Positions 1-7,344 of a stretch of DNA of 64,000 bases are shown piece after piece. Source of the DNA: Yersinia vastinensis (GTDB lineage: Bacteria; Pseudomonadota; Gammaproteobacteria; Enterobacterales; Enterobacteriaceae). Positions within the stretch are counted from its first letter, which is position 1. Each line of letters starts with the position of its first letter. A model generated the notes under the pieces. It did no database searches, had not been told where the DNA came from, and saw only the letters and a program-made list of their open reading frames with translations. A program made the translations under genes and the position numbers. The stretch covers positions 124,001 through 188,000 of the forward strand of contig NZ_CACVAF010000001.1 in NCBI RefSeq assembly GCF_902726565.1, read 5' to 3'.

Positions 1-73
1 AGATAATCTCATCATCATCGTCGTTTTTATCTTCTGGGACTTCATCTAGCCAGTCTTCGGGCTGTTTGTTCAT
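1..73 (-). CDS. darP: DarP (YjgA) ribosome-associated protein, N-terminal fragment
   Basis: Only the first 24 codons are inside the window. They read [16 protein letters not shown] followed by an Asp/Glu-rich stretch, which matches the start of the YjgA/DarP family. DarP binds late 50S precursors and helps assembly of the peptidyl-transferase centre (family knowledge). The gene is divergent from pmbA, as in E. coli, and that neighbour supports the call. The rest of the protein lies off the left edge. Confidence 0.85.
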
Positions 74-241
74 GGTCAAATTCCTTAAAAAGAGGCTAAT
101 CGTAGCAGGTTGTTGGCTTTCTGCGAAATTGTACAAAGATCTCTGATAGACTCAGAACTATGGAATCCTCTATTTTATCCGTGTAAGTCGTCGTATTACG
201 ACACTTTCCTGAACGATTATCTCATTAATTATGGCAGACTG

Positions 242-1582
242 ATGAAAGTAGTCACTCAAGTTGCACAACAGCGTAACACGCTGGAACAAGCAGTTGCACA
301 GGCTTTGGAATTGGCCCGCGCGGGTTCTGATGCGGCCGAAGTTGCCGTAAGCAAAACCACCGGAATCAGTGTCAGCACTCGCTTTGGTGAAGTGGAAAAC
401 GTGGAATTCAACAGCGATGGTGCGCTGGGGATTACTGTTTATCACCAGCAACGCAAAGGCAGCGCCTCCACCACAGACCTCAATCCAGATGCGGTCGCTC
501 GGACGGTTCAGGCGGCACTGGATATTGCCCGCTATACCTCACCCGATCCTTATGCAGGCCCGGCTGAAAAATCATTGTTGGCTTTCGATGCTCCCGATTT
601 GGATTTATTCCATCCGAGCGATTTGGATGCCGAACAGGGCATTTTGCTGGCTGCGCGTGCAGAGCAAGCGGCATTACAGGCAGATAAGCGGATTACCAAC
701 ACGGAAGGCGGCAGTTTTAACAGCCACTATGGCATTAAGGTCTTTGGTAATAGCCACGGTATGCTGCAAAGCTACTGCTCAAGCCGCCATTCACTCTCTA
801 GCAGTGTCATTGCTGAACACAATGGTGATATGGAGCGAGATTATGCTTACACCATTGGCCGGCGTATGGAAGATTTAGCCAGCCCGGAATGGGTGGGTGA
901 AGAGTGCGCTCGTCGTACCTTGTCCCGCTTGTCACCACGTAAATTACCGACCATGCAGTCGCCAGTTTTGTTTGCCGCCGAAGTTGCCACCGGTCTGTTC
1001 GGTCACTTGGTTTCGGCTATCAGCGGCGGCAATATCTACCGTAAGTCCACTTTCCTGCTTGACCACCTCGGCAAGCAAATTCTACCAGAGTGGCTGACTA
1101 TCGAAGAACATCCACATCTACTGCGTGGCTTGGCCTCAACGCCATTTGACAGTGAAGGTGTGCGCACCGTACAGCGAGAAATCGTGAAGGATGGGGTGCT
1201 GCAAACTTACCTGCTGACCAGTTATTCGGCCCGAAAATTGGGGCTACAAAGTACCGGGCACGCCGGTGGCATCCATAACTGGCGTATTGCTGGCCAAGGG
1301 CAAGATTTTGCGGGTATGCTCAAGCAGCTCGACAAAGGCTTGGTGGTCACTGAGCTGATGGGCCAAGGGGTGAGCACCGTGACTGGCGATTATTCGCGTG
1401 GCGCGGCCGGTTTCTGGGTTGAAAACGGTGAAATTCAGTATCCGGTGAGTGAAATAACCATCGCCGGTAACCTGAAAGATATGCTGCGCAATATCGTCAG
1501 TATTGGCAGTGATATTGAAACCCGCAGTAACATTCAATGTGGCTCTATTTTATTACCTGCGATGAAGATTGCAGGCGAATAA
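242..1582 (+). CDS. pmbA: Metalloprotease PmbA/TldE
   Basis: The product is 446 aa from the ATG at 242, close to the ~450 aa of E. coli PmbA. An in-frame start further upstream would add 44 unrelated residues, so it is rejected. PmbA (TldE) is the non-catalytic partner of TldD. The TldD/E heterodimer processes small peptides, for example microcin B17 precursor and unfolded CcdA (family knowledge). Consistent with TldE rather than TldD, I see no HExxH metal site. The glycine-rich C-terminal core ([17 protein letters not shown]) is typical. The divergent neighbour darP is conserved. Confidence 0.95.
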   Translation: MKVVTQVAQQRNTLEQAVAQALELARAGSDAAEVAVSKTTGISVSTRFGEVENVEFNSDGALGITVYHQQRKGSASTTDLNPDAVARTVQAALDIARYTSPDPYAGPAEKSLLAFDAPDLDLFHPSDLDAEQGILLAARAEQAALQADKRITNTEGGSFNSHYGIKVFGNSHGMLQSYCSSRHSLSSSVIAEHNGDMERDYAYTIGRRMEDLASPEWVGEECARRTLSRLSPRKLPTMQSPVLFAAEVATGLFGHLVSAISGGNIYRKSTFLLDHLGKQILPEWLTIEEHPHLLRGLASTPFDSEGVRTVQREIVKDGVLQTYLLTSYSARKLGLQSTGHAGGIHNWRIAGQGQDFAGMLKQLDKGLVVTELMGQGVSTVTGDYSRGAAGFWVENGEIQYPVSEITIAGNLKDMLRNIVSIGSDIETRSNIQCGSILLPAMKIAGE

Positions 1583-1779
1583 TAACCCTCCTGTTATATT
1601 CTCGTTCCATATACCGCCGGTAGAAATACGGGCGGTTGAGTGAGAAGAACGTGATCAGGGCTTGCGCACTATTTTATGAAGTTTTCGTGCTCAAGTGCGG
1701 CGTAATTTTAATGAGCGACAATCAACAATATGAAGCTGGTTAGGCGCCGTGGCAGAAAATTGCACGGAGGTCAGATAAG

Positions 1780-2256
1780 TTGGCCGTATTTATATTGGAT
1801 TCTGAAGTGGGTGGGTTTTACCCCTATAGCGGCGATCGAATTCCTTATAATGGTACTAGCATCCCAGAAGATAAAATCGGGAGTAAGCATCCTGATACGA
1901 CTCAATGGGGTGTTATTTTAATCGCGGAGAACAGAGAAAAAATTGCTGCTTATTGCCTATCTATACGTAATAGGTTTCGAGTTGCAGGTGACGATAATTT
2001 CATTCACCCAATGAGTTGGGTGAATGATGGTAGCCCACCACTCCGTGTCTTGAAAGATAGCGGGTGTATAGCCGCTCACTTCTTTGACTTATTTTCACAA
2101 TTCCTGCTTTTTTCAAATGGTAATAAAAAATCGTTGTCAGTTTTGCCGTCCATTGCCTATGTTAAGTATGAGCAATGTACTAATAATCTGATAACAATAA
2201 CGTTACCCAACGTCGAAGACCAAGGGTATATAAGGAAGGAGTGTGAGCATGGGTAA
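1780..2256 (+). CDS. Unrecognised small protein, possibly interrupted near its start
   Basis: The frame encodes 158 aa (MAVFILDSEVGGFYPYSG...) with no family I recognise. It has no signal peptide and no clear transmembrane segment. A strong ribosome site GGAGG at 1766-1770 sits 9 nt before a TTG start at 1780. The same frame is open further upstream from an ATG at 1711 (MSDNQQYEAG), but is closed by TAG at 1741-1743 and then reads on without further stops. The gene is therefore either a TTG-initiated intact gene or a longer gene with a recent amber mutation. Its last codons overlap the first 8 nt of cybC, which suggests translational coupling. It is absent between pmbA and cybC in E. coli as I recall. 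Confidence 0.5.
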   Translation: MAVFILDSEVGGFYPYSGDRIPYNGTSIPEDKIGSKHPDTTQWGVILIAENREKIAAYCLSIRNRFRVAGDDNFIHPMSWVNDGSPPLRVLKDSGCIAAHFFDLFSQFLLFSNGNKKSLSVLPSIAYVKYEQCTNNLITITLPNVEDQGYIRKECEHG

Positions 2257-2635
2257 GAAAATGATGGCATTAATGGCAGCAGTATTACTCAGCGCCAGTA
2301 CTGTAGCGCTGGCGGCCAGCGTGGCAGATAACATGGACACTATTGCTGAGAATTATGGCAAGGTGCTCAAAGCCGACTCCACTGATGTGATGAATAAAGG
2401 TTTAGCTGCGATGCGTGCGGCTGCTTTGGACGCGCAGAAAGGTATCCCAACGAAGTTAAAAAGTCTGGGAGAAGGCAGTGCAGAGGTGAAAGACTTTCGT
2501 CACGGCTTGGATCTGTTGATTGGCGAAATTGATCAGGCGAAAGCATTAGCGGATCAAGGCAAACTGGATGAGGCTAAAAAAGCGGCGCAGGGCTTTAAAG
2601 TCACCCGCGATACCTACCATAAGAAATACCGCTAA
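2249..2635 (+). CDS. cybC: Soluble cytochrome b562
   Basis: A 128-aa periplasmic four-helix haem protein. A 22-residue signal peptide ends in ALA, and the mature chain starts ASVADNM. The two axial haem ligands are at the expected mature positions, Met7 and His102 (TYHKKYR at the C-terminus). The ATG at 2249 is chosen because it follows AAGGAAGGAG at normal spacing. A GTG six bases upstream is less likely. The physiological role is still unclear in the family (electron carriage is presumed). The haem is bound non-covalently, and no CxxCH is present. Confidence 0.93.
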   Translation: MGKKMMALMAAVLLSASTVALAASVADNMDTIAENYGKVLKADSTDVMNKGLAAMRAAALDAQKGIPTKLKSLGEGSAEVKDFRHGLDLLIGEIDQAKALADQGKLDEAKKAAQGFKVTRDTYHKKYR

Positions 2636-2657
2636 TTTCAATACTGTCCAGCCATCA

Positions 2658-2688
2658 AGGGTAATAGCAAGCGCGATTACCCTCTTTT
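2658..2688 (+). terminator. Terminator after cybC
   Basis: AGGGTAAT (2658-2665) pairs perfectly with ATTACCCT (2676-2683), followed by CTTTT. It lies between the convergent cybC and rnk. The 8-bp stem and short T-run make it a moderate rho-independent terminator. Confidence 0.65.
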
Positions 2689-2729
2689 AGCTTAGTTATC
2701 AATAGGAGTGTGACTCTCCTACTTATGAC

Positions 2730-3140
2730 TTATCGGTGATATTCGCCAGCAGCTTCCGGCTGATATAACAGTTCCAGAACGATAATGCGGGCTTCATCCC
2801 CACCCGGCAATTTCCAACTGATCTCGTCATTGACGTGCAATCCGAGCAATGCAGCGCCTAAGGGAGCCATGACGGAGAGTTGCTCGTTGCTGTCTTTCAG
2901 CGACGCAGGGTAGACCAACGTGCGAGTGTGTTCTTCCTGACTGTTTAGATCGCGAAAACGCACGCGGCTGTTCATTGTCACTACATCCGCCGGAATGGCG
3001 TTAGGTGGCAGGATTTCTGCCCGATCCAGTTCTTCATTGAGCGCTGTTGCGACCACAGAACCGGCAAAGGCCGGTTGCGCCAGTAACGCATCCAAACGTT
3101 CAGCATCCAGCTCGTTAATCGTGATGGTTGGCTTGGTCAT
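2730..3140 (-). CDS. rnk: Nucleoside diphosphate kinase regulator Rnk
   Basis: 136 aa from the ATG at 3140, exactly the E. coli Rnk length. An in-frame upstream start would add 14 residues that do not belong to the family. The N-terminal part ([20 protein letters not shown]) forms the short coiled coil, and the C-terminal part is the GreA/GreB-like FKBP fold that docks at the RNA polymerase secondary channel. Rnk competes with Gre factors and DksA and affects NDP kinase levels (family knowledge). A terminator-like hairpin precedes the gene (3168-3208), so expression is probably set by premature termination. Confidence 0.93.
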   Translation of the reverse strand: MTKPTITINELDAERLDALLAQPAFAGSVVATALNEELDRAEILPPNAIPADVVTMNSRVRFRDLNSQEEHTRTLVYPASLKDSNEQLSVMAPLGAALLGLHVNDEISWKLPGGDEARIIVLELLYQPEAAGEYHR

Positions 3141-3167
3141 ACCACTCTCCAATTCAATTTCAGCAAA

Positions 3168-3208
3168 ACATAAAAACAACACCCCCGCGCCATAGGAGCG
3201 GGGGTGTT
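3168..3208 (-). promoter_or_regulatory. rnk leader: intrinsic terminator (putative attenuator)
   Basis: On the minus strand AACACCCCCGC (3208-3198) pairs with GCGGGGGTGTT (3188-3178), an 11-bp stem, directly followed by GTTTTTATGTTTTG. This is a complete rho-independent terminator placed only ~28 nt before the rnk start, with no minus-strand gene upstream to terminate. It therefore fits an attenuator. I recall that a conserved 'rnk leader' attenuator has been described in enterobacteria. I infer that this is its counterpart. Confidence 0.75.
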
Positions 3209-3308
3209 AGAAAATAGCTTAATATTAATCTGATATTAGGCGCTTCCGGCTAGAAAAGAAAGAGATCCGGATCACGAACTTTTTTCCACTGCGGGCTTTC
3301 ACGGAACA

Positions 3309-3335
3309 TTTATATAAAAGTTATTTTGTTGTTAA
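3309..3335 (-). promoter_or_regulatory. Candidate promoter of the rnk leader
   Basis: On the minus strand TTAACA (3335-3330) and TATAAA (3314-3309) resemble -35 and -10 boxes, but the spacer is only 15 bp. Transcription from here would give a ~100-nt leader ending in the hairpin at 3178-3208. The remaining gap up to 3549 must also hold the promoter of the plus-strand island, for which I see no convincing boxes. Confidence 0.4.
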
Positions 3336-3549
3336 TGATTAAGTTAGCTATCTAACATGGGTATTTTGCGAAAGCGATCCCACTGACACATGACATTTCC
3401 ACTTTGAACTGGAAAAAATGCCGCTACACACCTATTCCACTAGCAGGTAGGGTGATGTCATAGCGCAGAGGCAAGGGACGACAGATAAATTACCGAACTT
3501 ATCTTTGCAGTCAGAAAGTTGTAGCAGCAAGGAATAGAGGATTGCCAGC

Positions 3550-3894
3550 GTGAATGATGTAGCCGCATTGAATGCAGCCGAGAACCCTGGAATGGAAGAG
3601 GCCATTATCATCACCGAGCGGGTATTAACTGAAATTACCGCGATGTTAAATGCCGAAAATATTTTCACCAATGCCGTACAACAGCAAATGTTGACATCAC
3701 ATATTCGGGCCATGGTGCTGCGCTCAATAACGGGTGAGCCATTACCTGAAGTGGATAAATCATTATTTGATGAGATTTCAGCTCATTCGATGAACATGGC
3801 GCAACAAGTGGTCGATAAGTTTGCCAATTTACCCATTGAGGAAGCTTATTTACTGTCAGTGCATTTTGAAGTCGCGAAAGATAATAACCCATAA
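3550..3894 (+). CDS. Stand-alone PRD-domain protein (EF_0829/AHA_3910-type)
   Basis: A 114-aa protein with a GTG start at 3550, preceded by GAGG at 3537-3540. It has the all-helical character of a PTS regulation domain (PRD) and no DNA-binding part. His residues such as TSHIRAM and SVHFEVA could be phosphorylation sites. PRDs are normally phosphorylated by HPr or EII components and are found inside antiterminators and activators. A free PRD as first gene of an operon is the signature of the EF_083x/AHA_391x gene set named in protein-family databases (recalled). It probably senses PTS state and acts with the regulator at the far end of the island. An ATG at 3592 is a less likely start. Confidence 0.75.
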   Translation: MNDVAALNAAENPGMEEAIIITERVLTEITAMLNAENIFTNAVQQQMLTSHIRAMVLRSITGEPLPEVDKSLFDEISAHSMNMAQQVVDKFANLPIEEAYLLSVHFEVAKDNNP

Positions 3895-3917
3895 AATTCT
3901 GATCTGGAGAAGAGACT

Positions 3918-4283
3918 ATGAGTCAAATTACCGTTGTGATTGGTGACCGTTTAGGAAAAGGCCAGAAAGTTGGGCAGGGTGTTGAATTAGCCGGTGGCCG
4001 TGTGGTGGTTATTCCCGGTGTTGCCGCAGATATGAAGTTAGGTGATGTGATGAATAGCGAAAAGGCAGACTTCGGTATTTCATTCTGTGGTAGCGGTGGT
4101 GCAGGCGCAATTACGGCGCAAAATAAATATGGTTACAAAGCAAAATATGGCATGCGTTCAATCGAAGAAGGAGTGACAGCAATAAACGAAGGCTGCAAGG
4201 TATTGGGCTTCGGATTTATGGATAAAGAAGAGCTAGGGCAGAAATTAGTGGAAGCCTATATCAAGAAATATGGTCAACCGTAA
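3918..4283 (+). CDS. Glycine-rich SFCGS-family protein
   Basis: A 121-aa soluble protein starting at the ATG at 3918 behind GGAG. It carries the family signature ISFCGSGGAG at residues 54-63, with Cys57 in a glycine-rich loop, and a second Cys at 93. There is no signal peptide or membrane segment. Molecular function is unknown. It always travels with DUF4312, DUF4311 and DUF4310 genes (recalled). Its size, position before two membrane proteins and exposed Cys resemble a PTS EIIB subunit, but that is inference from layout, not from sequence homology I can demonstrate. The stop codon overlaps the ATG of the next gene by one base. Confidence 0.85.
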   Translation: MSQITVVIGDRLGKGQKVGQGVELAGGRVVVIPGVAADMKLGDVMNSEKADFGISFCGSGGAGAITAQNKYGYKAKYGMRSIEEGVTAINEGCKVLGFGFMDKEELGQKLVEAYIKKYGQP

Positions 4284-4579
4284 TGAAAGAGCAATATACC
4301 ACCCAGGTGCAGGTAAAGGGCAACGGCGATACTAAAGCTAAAGCTTTCGCCAATGCACTTGGTCATGTCCAAAATACAGTGTTGAAGTCGACACAAAATA
4401 TTTTACTGCGAATTGAACCGCAGGACGTCAAAGTATTAAAAGCAGAATTATCAGTAAAAAATGAAAAGTTTTTATTCTTTTTTCTGCCTCGGGAAAGAAA
4501 GACATATAGCGTTGAACTCGATATTACCGTGAGCGTGACAATCATTAATACAGATAAGGTTGATTTCGTTTCTAAATAA
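4283..4579 (+). CDS. DUF4312 family protein
   Basis: A 98-aa soluble protein translated by TAATG overlap with the SFCGS gene, hence tightly coupled. It is predicted alpha/beta, with a basic, aromatic stretch FLFFFLPRERK at residues ~64-74. There are no Cys or His residues in obvious catalytic contexts. Function is unknown. It belongs to the EF_0831/AHA_3912 group (recalled). Given the strict stoichiometric coupling with the SFCGS protein and the adjacent membrane pair, it is probably a cytoplasmic subunit of the same complex. Confidence 0.85.
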   Translation: MKEQYTTQVQVKGNGDTKAKAFANALGHVQNTVLKSTQNILLRIEPQDVKVLKAELSVKNEKFLFFFLPRERKTYSVELDITVSVTIINTDKVDFVSK

Positions 4580-4655
4580 AAACAGAGCAACCTTCATTCT
4601 TGAAGCCGCATTACCAAGACATTAGGTTAATGCGATTAGCGAAAAGGATATACTG

Positions 4656-5432
4656 ATGTTTCTAATCATTCTTTTTAAGTCGATTATTATCGGCGGACTG
4701 GTTGGCGTGGGGGTTGGCGTTGGGGCCGCCCGTATGTTCCATGCGCCTACCATACAGGGAATGGGTGCGTTTCGTACCTTGGGCGAGTTGAACTCGTGCG
4801 AGGGGGATCCCGCTTCGCACTTCTCCTTTGGGCTTGGATTCTTCTTCAACGCTTGGGCTTCTTCGGTCGCCGCAGGTGCTTTTACTCAGGACGTTGACCA
4901 CCGCATTATTCCTAACTGGGGTGCTGCAGCATTGATGATTAAAAATCGCAATGTGGCGGAAACCATGCATAACCCGAAAAAAATGGCGATTGCCTGCGGG
5001 ATTATTGGTGTCATTGTTGTCAGCTTCTTAAATACCACAGCATCAGCCGTTCCAGCTGCATTACAGGTTACAGCAATTAAAGTATTGGTCCCCGCGGCAA
5101 ATATTCTGGTTAACACCGTGATGCCCGTTATTTTCTGGTTAGCTGCAATTGATGCAGGACGACGTTCCGGTTTCTGGGCCACTATTTTTGGTGGGTTGGC
5201 ACAGTTAATTATGGGCAACGCCGTACCGGGTCTGGTTTTGGGTATTTTAATTGGTAAAGGTGTTGAAGAAAGCGGCTGGAATAAAGTAACTAAAATCATG
5301 ATGACAGTCATTGTTCTGTTATTCGTGCTCAGTGGTTTCTTCCGCGGATTCGACATGAAATTCCTGGAGTCATTCAGTCTGAGTGCACCAGTATGGCTTG
5401 AAACTATTCATAACGCATTGAGCGGAAAATAA
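4656..5432 (+). CDS. DUF4311 family membrane protein
   Basis: 258 aa, strongly hydrophobic, with about six to seven predicted membrane segments (roughly residues 2-24, 55-76, 108-130, 133-160, 170-200 and 212-232). The first segment contains a glycine zipper (GGLVGVGVGVGAAR). A conserved-looking polar loop follows (GAFRTLGELNSCEGDPASHF). It belongs to the EF_0832/AHA_3913 group (recalled) and has no assigned function. It lies 15-22 bp upstream of DUF4310, another membrane protein. The two together look like the membrane part of a transporter. Confidence 0.87.
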   Translation: MFLIILFKSIIIGGLVGVGVGVGAARMFHAPTIQGMGAFRTLGELNSCEGDPASHFSFGLGFFFNAWASSVAAGAFTQDVDHRIIPNWGAAALMIKNRNVAETMHNPKKMAIACGIIGVIVVSFLNTTASAVPAALQVTAIKVLVPAANILVNTVMPVIFWLAAIDAGRRSGFWATIFGGLAQLIMGNAVPGLVLGILIGKGVEESGWNKVTKIMMTVIVLLFVLSGFFRGFDMKFLESFSLSAPVWLETIHNALSGK

Positions 5433-5453
5433 CACAGCGAGAGGAGCTTGATG

Positions 5454-6104
5454 ATGGATGAACAAACCAAGAATAATTTCTGGTATGCCGACTGGTCATT
5501 TCCGATCTTTGTAGGATTATTATCCTCTGGCGTATTTGCTGGTACCCATATGTATTATCTTTATGGTATCGGTGCATTTAACGAAGTGGCCTTTGTTTCG
5601 ATGTTACGGGCGGGAATGGATACCGGTGTTTATGGCGCAGTGGCTGCGTTTGGTGCCAGTTTCTTATTTGCCCGTATTATTGAAGGCTCACTGGTGGGTA
5701 TTTTAGATATCGGTGGTGCCATTCAGACGGGGGTTGGTCTGGGTGTGCCTGCATTATTACTGGGTGCGGGATTTGTATTCCCTGTCGCTAACTTTGCTGC
5801 CTCTTTGGTGACTGGCCTGATTATTGGTTTAGCCATCGGTTATCTGATTATTTTGGCGCGTAAATTTACGATTAACCAAAGTAATTCGACTTACGGTGCA
5901 GATGTCATGATGGGCGCAGGTAATTCATCTGGTCGTTTCTTGGGGCCATTGATTATTTTGTCAGCCATTACGGCATCAATTCCAATTGGAATTGGCTCTT
6001 TAGCTGGCGCATTACTGTTTTATCTGTGGAATAAGCCTATTACCGGTGGCGCGATCCTTGGCGCGATGATTTTAGGATCTATTTTCCCAGTCGCCATTTC
6101 TTAA
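5454..6104 (+). CDS. DUF4310 family membrane protein
   Basis: 216 aa and mostly hydrophobic, with about six membrane segments. After a short charged N-terminus (MDEQTKNNFWYADWSFP), glycine-rich helices follow, and the motif GADVMMGAGNSSGRFLGP lies in the C-terminal half. The start is taken at the second of two adjacent ATGs (5454) because GAGGAG at 5441-5446 is then 7 nt away. The ATG at 5451 is also possible. It belongs to the EF_0833/AHA_3914 group (recalled) and its function is unknown. It is the partner of DUF4311 and is followed by a large hairpin. Confidence 0.87.
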   Translation: MDEQTKNNFWYADWSFPIFVGLLSSGVFAGTHMYYLYGIGAFNEVAFVSMLRAGMDTGVYGAVAAFGASFLFARIIEGSLVGILDIGGAIQTGVGLGVPALLLGAGFVFPVANFAASLVTGLIIGLAIGYLIILARKFTINQSNSTYGADVMMGAGNSSGRFLGPLIILSAITASIPIGIGSLAGALLFYLWNKPITGGAILGAMILGSIFPVAIS

Positions 6105-6108
6105 TCTA

Positions 6109-6144
6109 CAGGGTAAATATCCAAATATCTGGATATTTACCCTG
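6109..6144 (+). other. Intercistronic hairpin after DUF4310
   Basis: A perfect 14-bp stem: CAGGGTAAATATCC (6109-6122) with GGATATTTACCCTG (6131-6144), 8-nt loop. It is followed by CCTAATTTTCG, which is only a weak T-tract. The hairpin separates the transport-like genes from the enzyme genes of the same operon, so it may be a partial terminator or an mRNA-stabilising structure. Confidence 0.8.
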
Positions 6145-6201
6145 CCTAATTTTCGCAAATAACGTCTCGTTAACCCAGATGTTTAATGGAGAATAAAGAT
6201 A

Positions 6202-7344
6202 ATGCATGACTTTATTATCAAACGAGCAGCGTTGGTTGATGGCCGTCAGGTCGATATTGCCATTAATGATGGAAAAATAGTGTCAGTTAATGAGACTCAG
6301 TCATCTTCTGAGCTAGCCAAAAAAATCATCGATTTGGCAGGGAAATATTACCTCAGCGCAGGTTGGATTGACTCTCATGTTCACTGTTACCCAGCGTCTC
6401 CGATTTATCATGATGAAGCTGATTTGGTCGGTGTTGCCAGTGGTGTCACTACGGTCGTTGACGCAGGCAGTACCGGCTCCAATGATGTGGATGATTTTTA
6501 CCGCTTAACAAGGGCAGCAAAAACCCACGTTTACGCATTTTTGAATATTGCGAAAACCGGCATTGTGACGCAAAACGAATTAGCGGATATGACGCAAATC
6601 GATAAGCAAGCGGTCAGTGAGGCAATTGCCCGCAACCCCGGTTTTATTATTGGCATTAAAGCGCGTATGAGCAGCAGTGTGGTGGGTAAAAATGGCATCA
6701 AGCCACTGGTGCGCGCTAAAGAAATTCAACAAGAAAATAATCAGTTACCTCTTATGGTGCATATTGGCAATAACCCGCCAGATCTGGATGAAATTGCCGA
6801 CTTATTAACACAGGGTGACATTATTACCCATTGCTACAATGGCAAGCCAAATCGGATTCTGACGCCAGCGGGGACGTTGCGTGAGTCTATCCAACGTGCA
6901 CTTAAACGTGGTGTGCGACTTGACGTTGGCCACGGCAGTGCCAGCTTCAGTTTTGATGTTGCAGAACTTGCCATCAAACAAGGCATTTACCCGCACACTA
7001 TCAGCTCCGATATTTATTGTCGCAACCGTCTAAATGGGCCGGTACATAGCCTTGCAACGGTCATGTCCAAATTTTTCTCCATCGGTTTGAGCCTTGAGCA
7101 AGTTATTCGTTGTGTGACAGAAAATGCCGCTCAGGCCCTGCGTTTGACCCATAAAGGGGTATTGGGTGTGGGTTATGACGCTGACTTGACCATTTTTGAG
7201 CTGAAACAGCAGCCTCAAGTCTTCAGTGATTCAGAGGGCAAATCGGTTACTGGTGAACAATATCTGGTGCCACTGGCTGCGTTTGTTGCCGGTGACTTAG
7301 TATTAACTGACGAAGGGAAGTTAAAAGATGTCTTCAGTCTATGA
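6202..7344 (+). CDS. Amidohydrolase/deacetylase-type metallohydrolase
   Basis: 380 aa from the ATG at 6202. It is an amidohydrolase-superfamily TIM barrel of the EF_0837/AHA_3915 type (recalled). The metal motif HxH is at residues 59-61 (DSHVHC), followed by the likely bridging carboxylated Lys in GIKARM (~residue 154), His in MVHIGNN and THCYNG, and Asp in SSDIYC. The family includes N-acyl amino-acid and amino-sugar deacetylases, so cleavage of an amide or cyclic amide on the island's substrate is likely. The exact substrate cannot be read. The 3' end overlaps the next gene by 17 nt. Confidence 0.85.
   Translation: MHDFIIKRAALVDGRQVDIAINDGKIVSVNETQSSSELAKKIIDLAGKYYLSAGWIDSHVHCYPASPIYHDEADLVGVASGVTTVVDAGSTGSNDVDDFYRLTRAAKTHVYAFLNIAKTGIVTQNELADMTQIDKQAVSEAIARNPGFIIGIKARMSSSVVGKNGIKPLVRAKEIQQENNQLPLMVHIGNNPPDLDEIADLLTQGDIITHCYNGKPNRILTPAGTLRESIQRALKRGVRLDVGHGSASFSFDVAELAIKQGIYPHTISSDIYCRNRLNGPVHSLATVMSKFFSIGLSLEQVIRCVTENAAQALRLTHKGVLGVGYDADLTIFELKQQPQVFSDSEGKSVTGEQYLVPLAAFVAGDLVLTDEGKLKDVFSL

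Noticed and set aside
1730-1921. Plus-strand frame MKLVRRRGRK... overlapping the unknown gene
   Set aside because: It lacks a ribosome site, whereas the overlapping frame at 1780 has GGAGG at ideal distance and more natural composition.
3250-3309. Minus-strand mini-ORF MFRESPQWKKVRDPDLFLF in the rnk leader as a leader peptide
   Set aside because: Its ATG lies in the predicted -10 region, with no ribosome site, and the codon before it is a stop. Most likely chance, although a different promoter would reopen the question.
4662-5356. Long open frames antisense to the DUF4311 gene
   Set aside because: They mirror a GC-skewed membrane-protein gene, have no ribosome sites and no recognisable domains.
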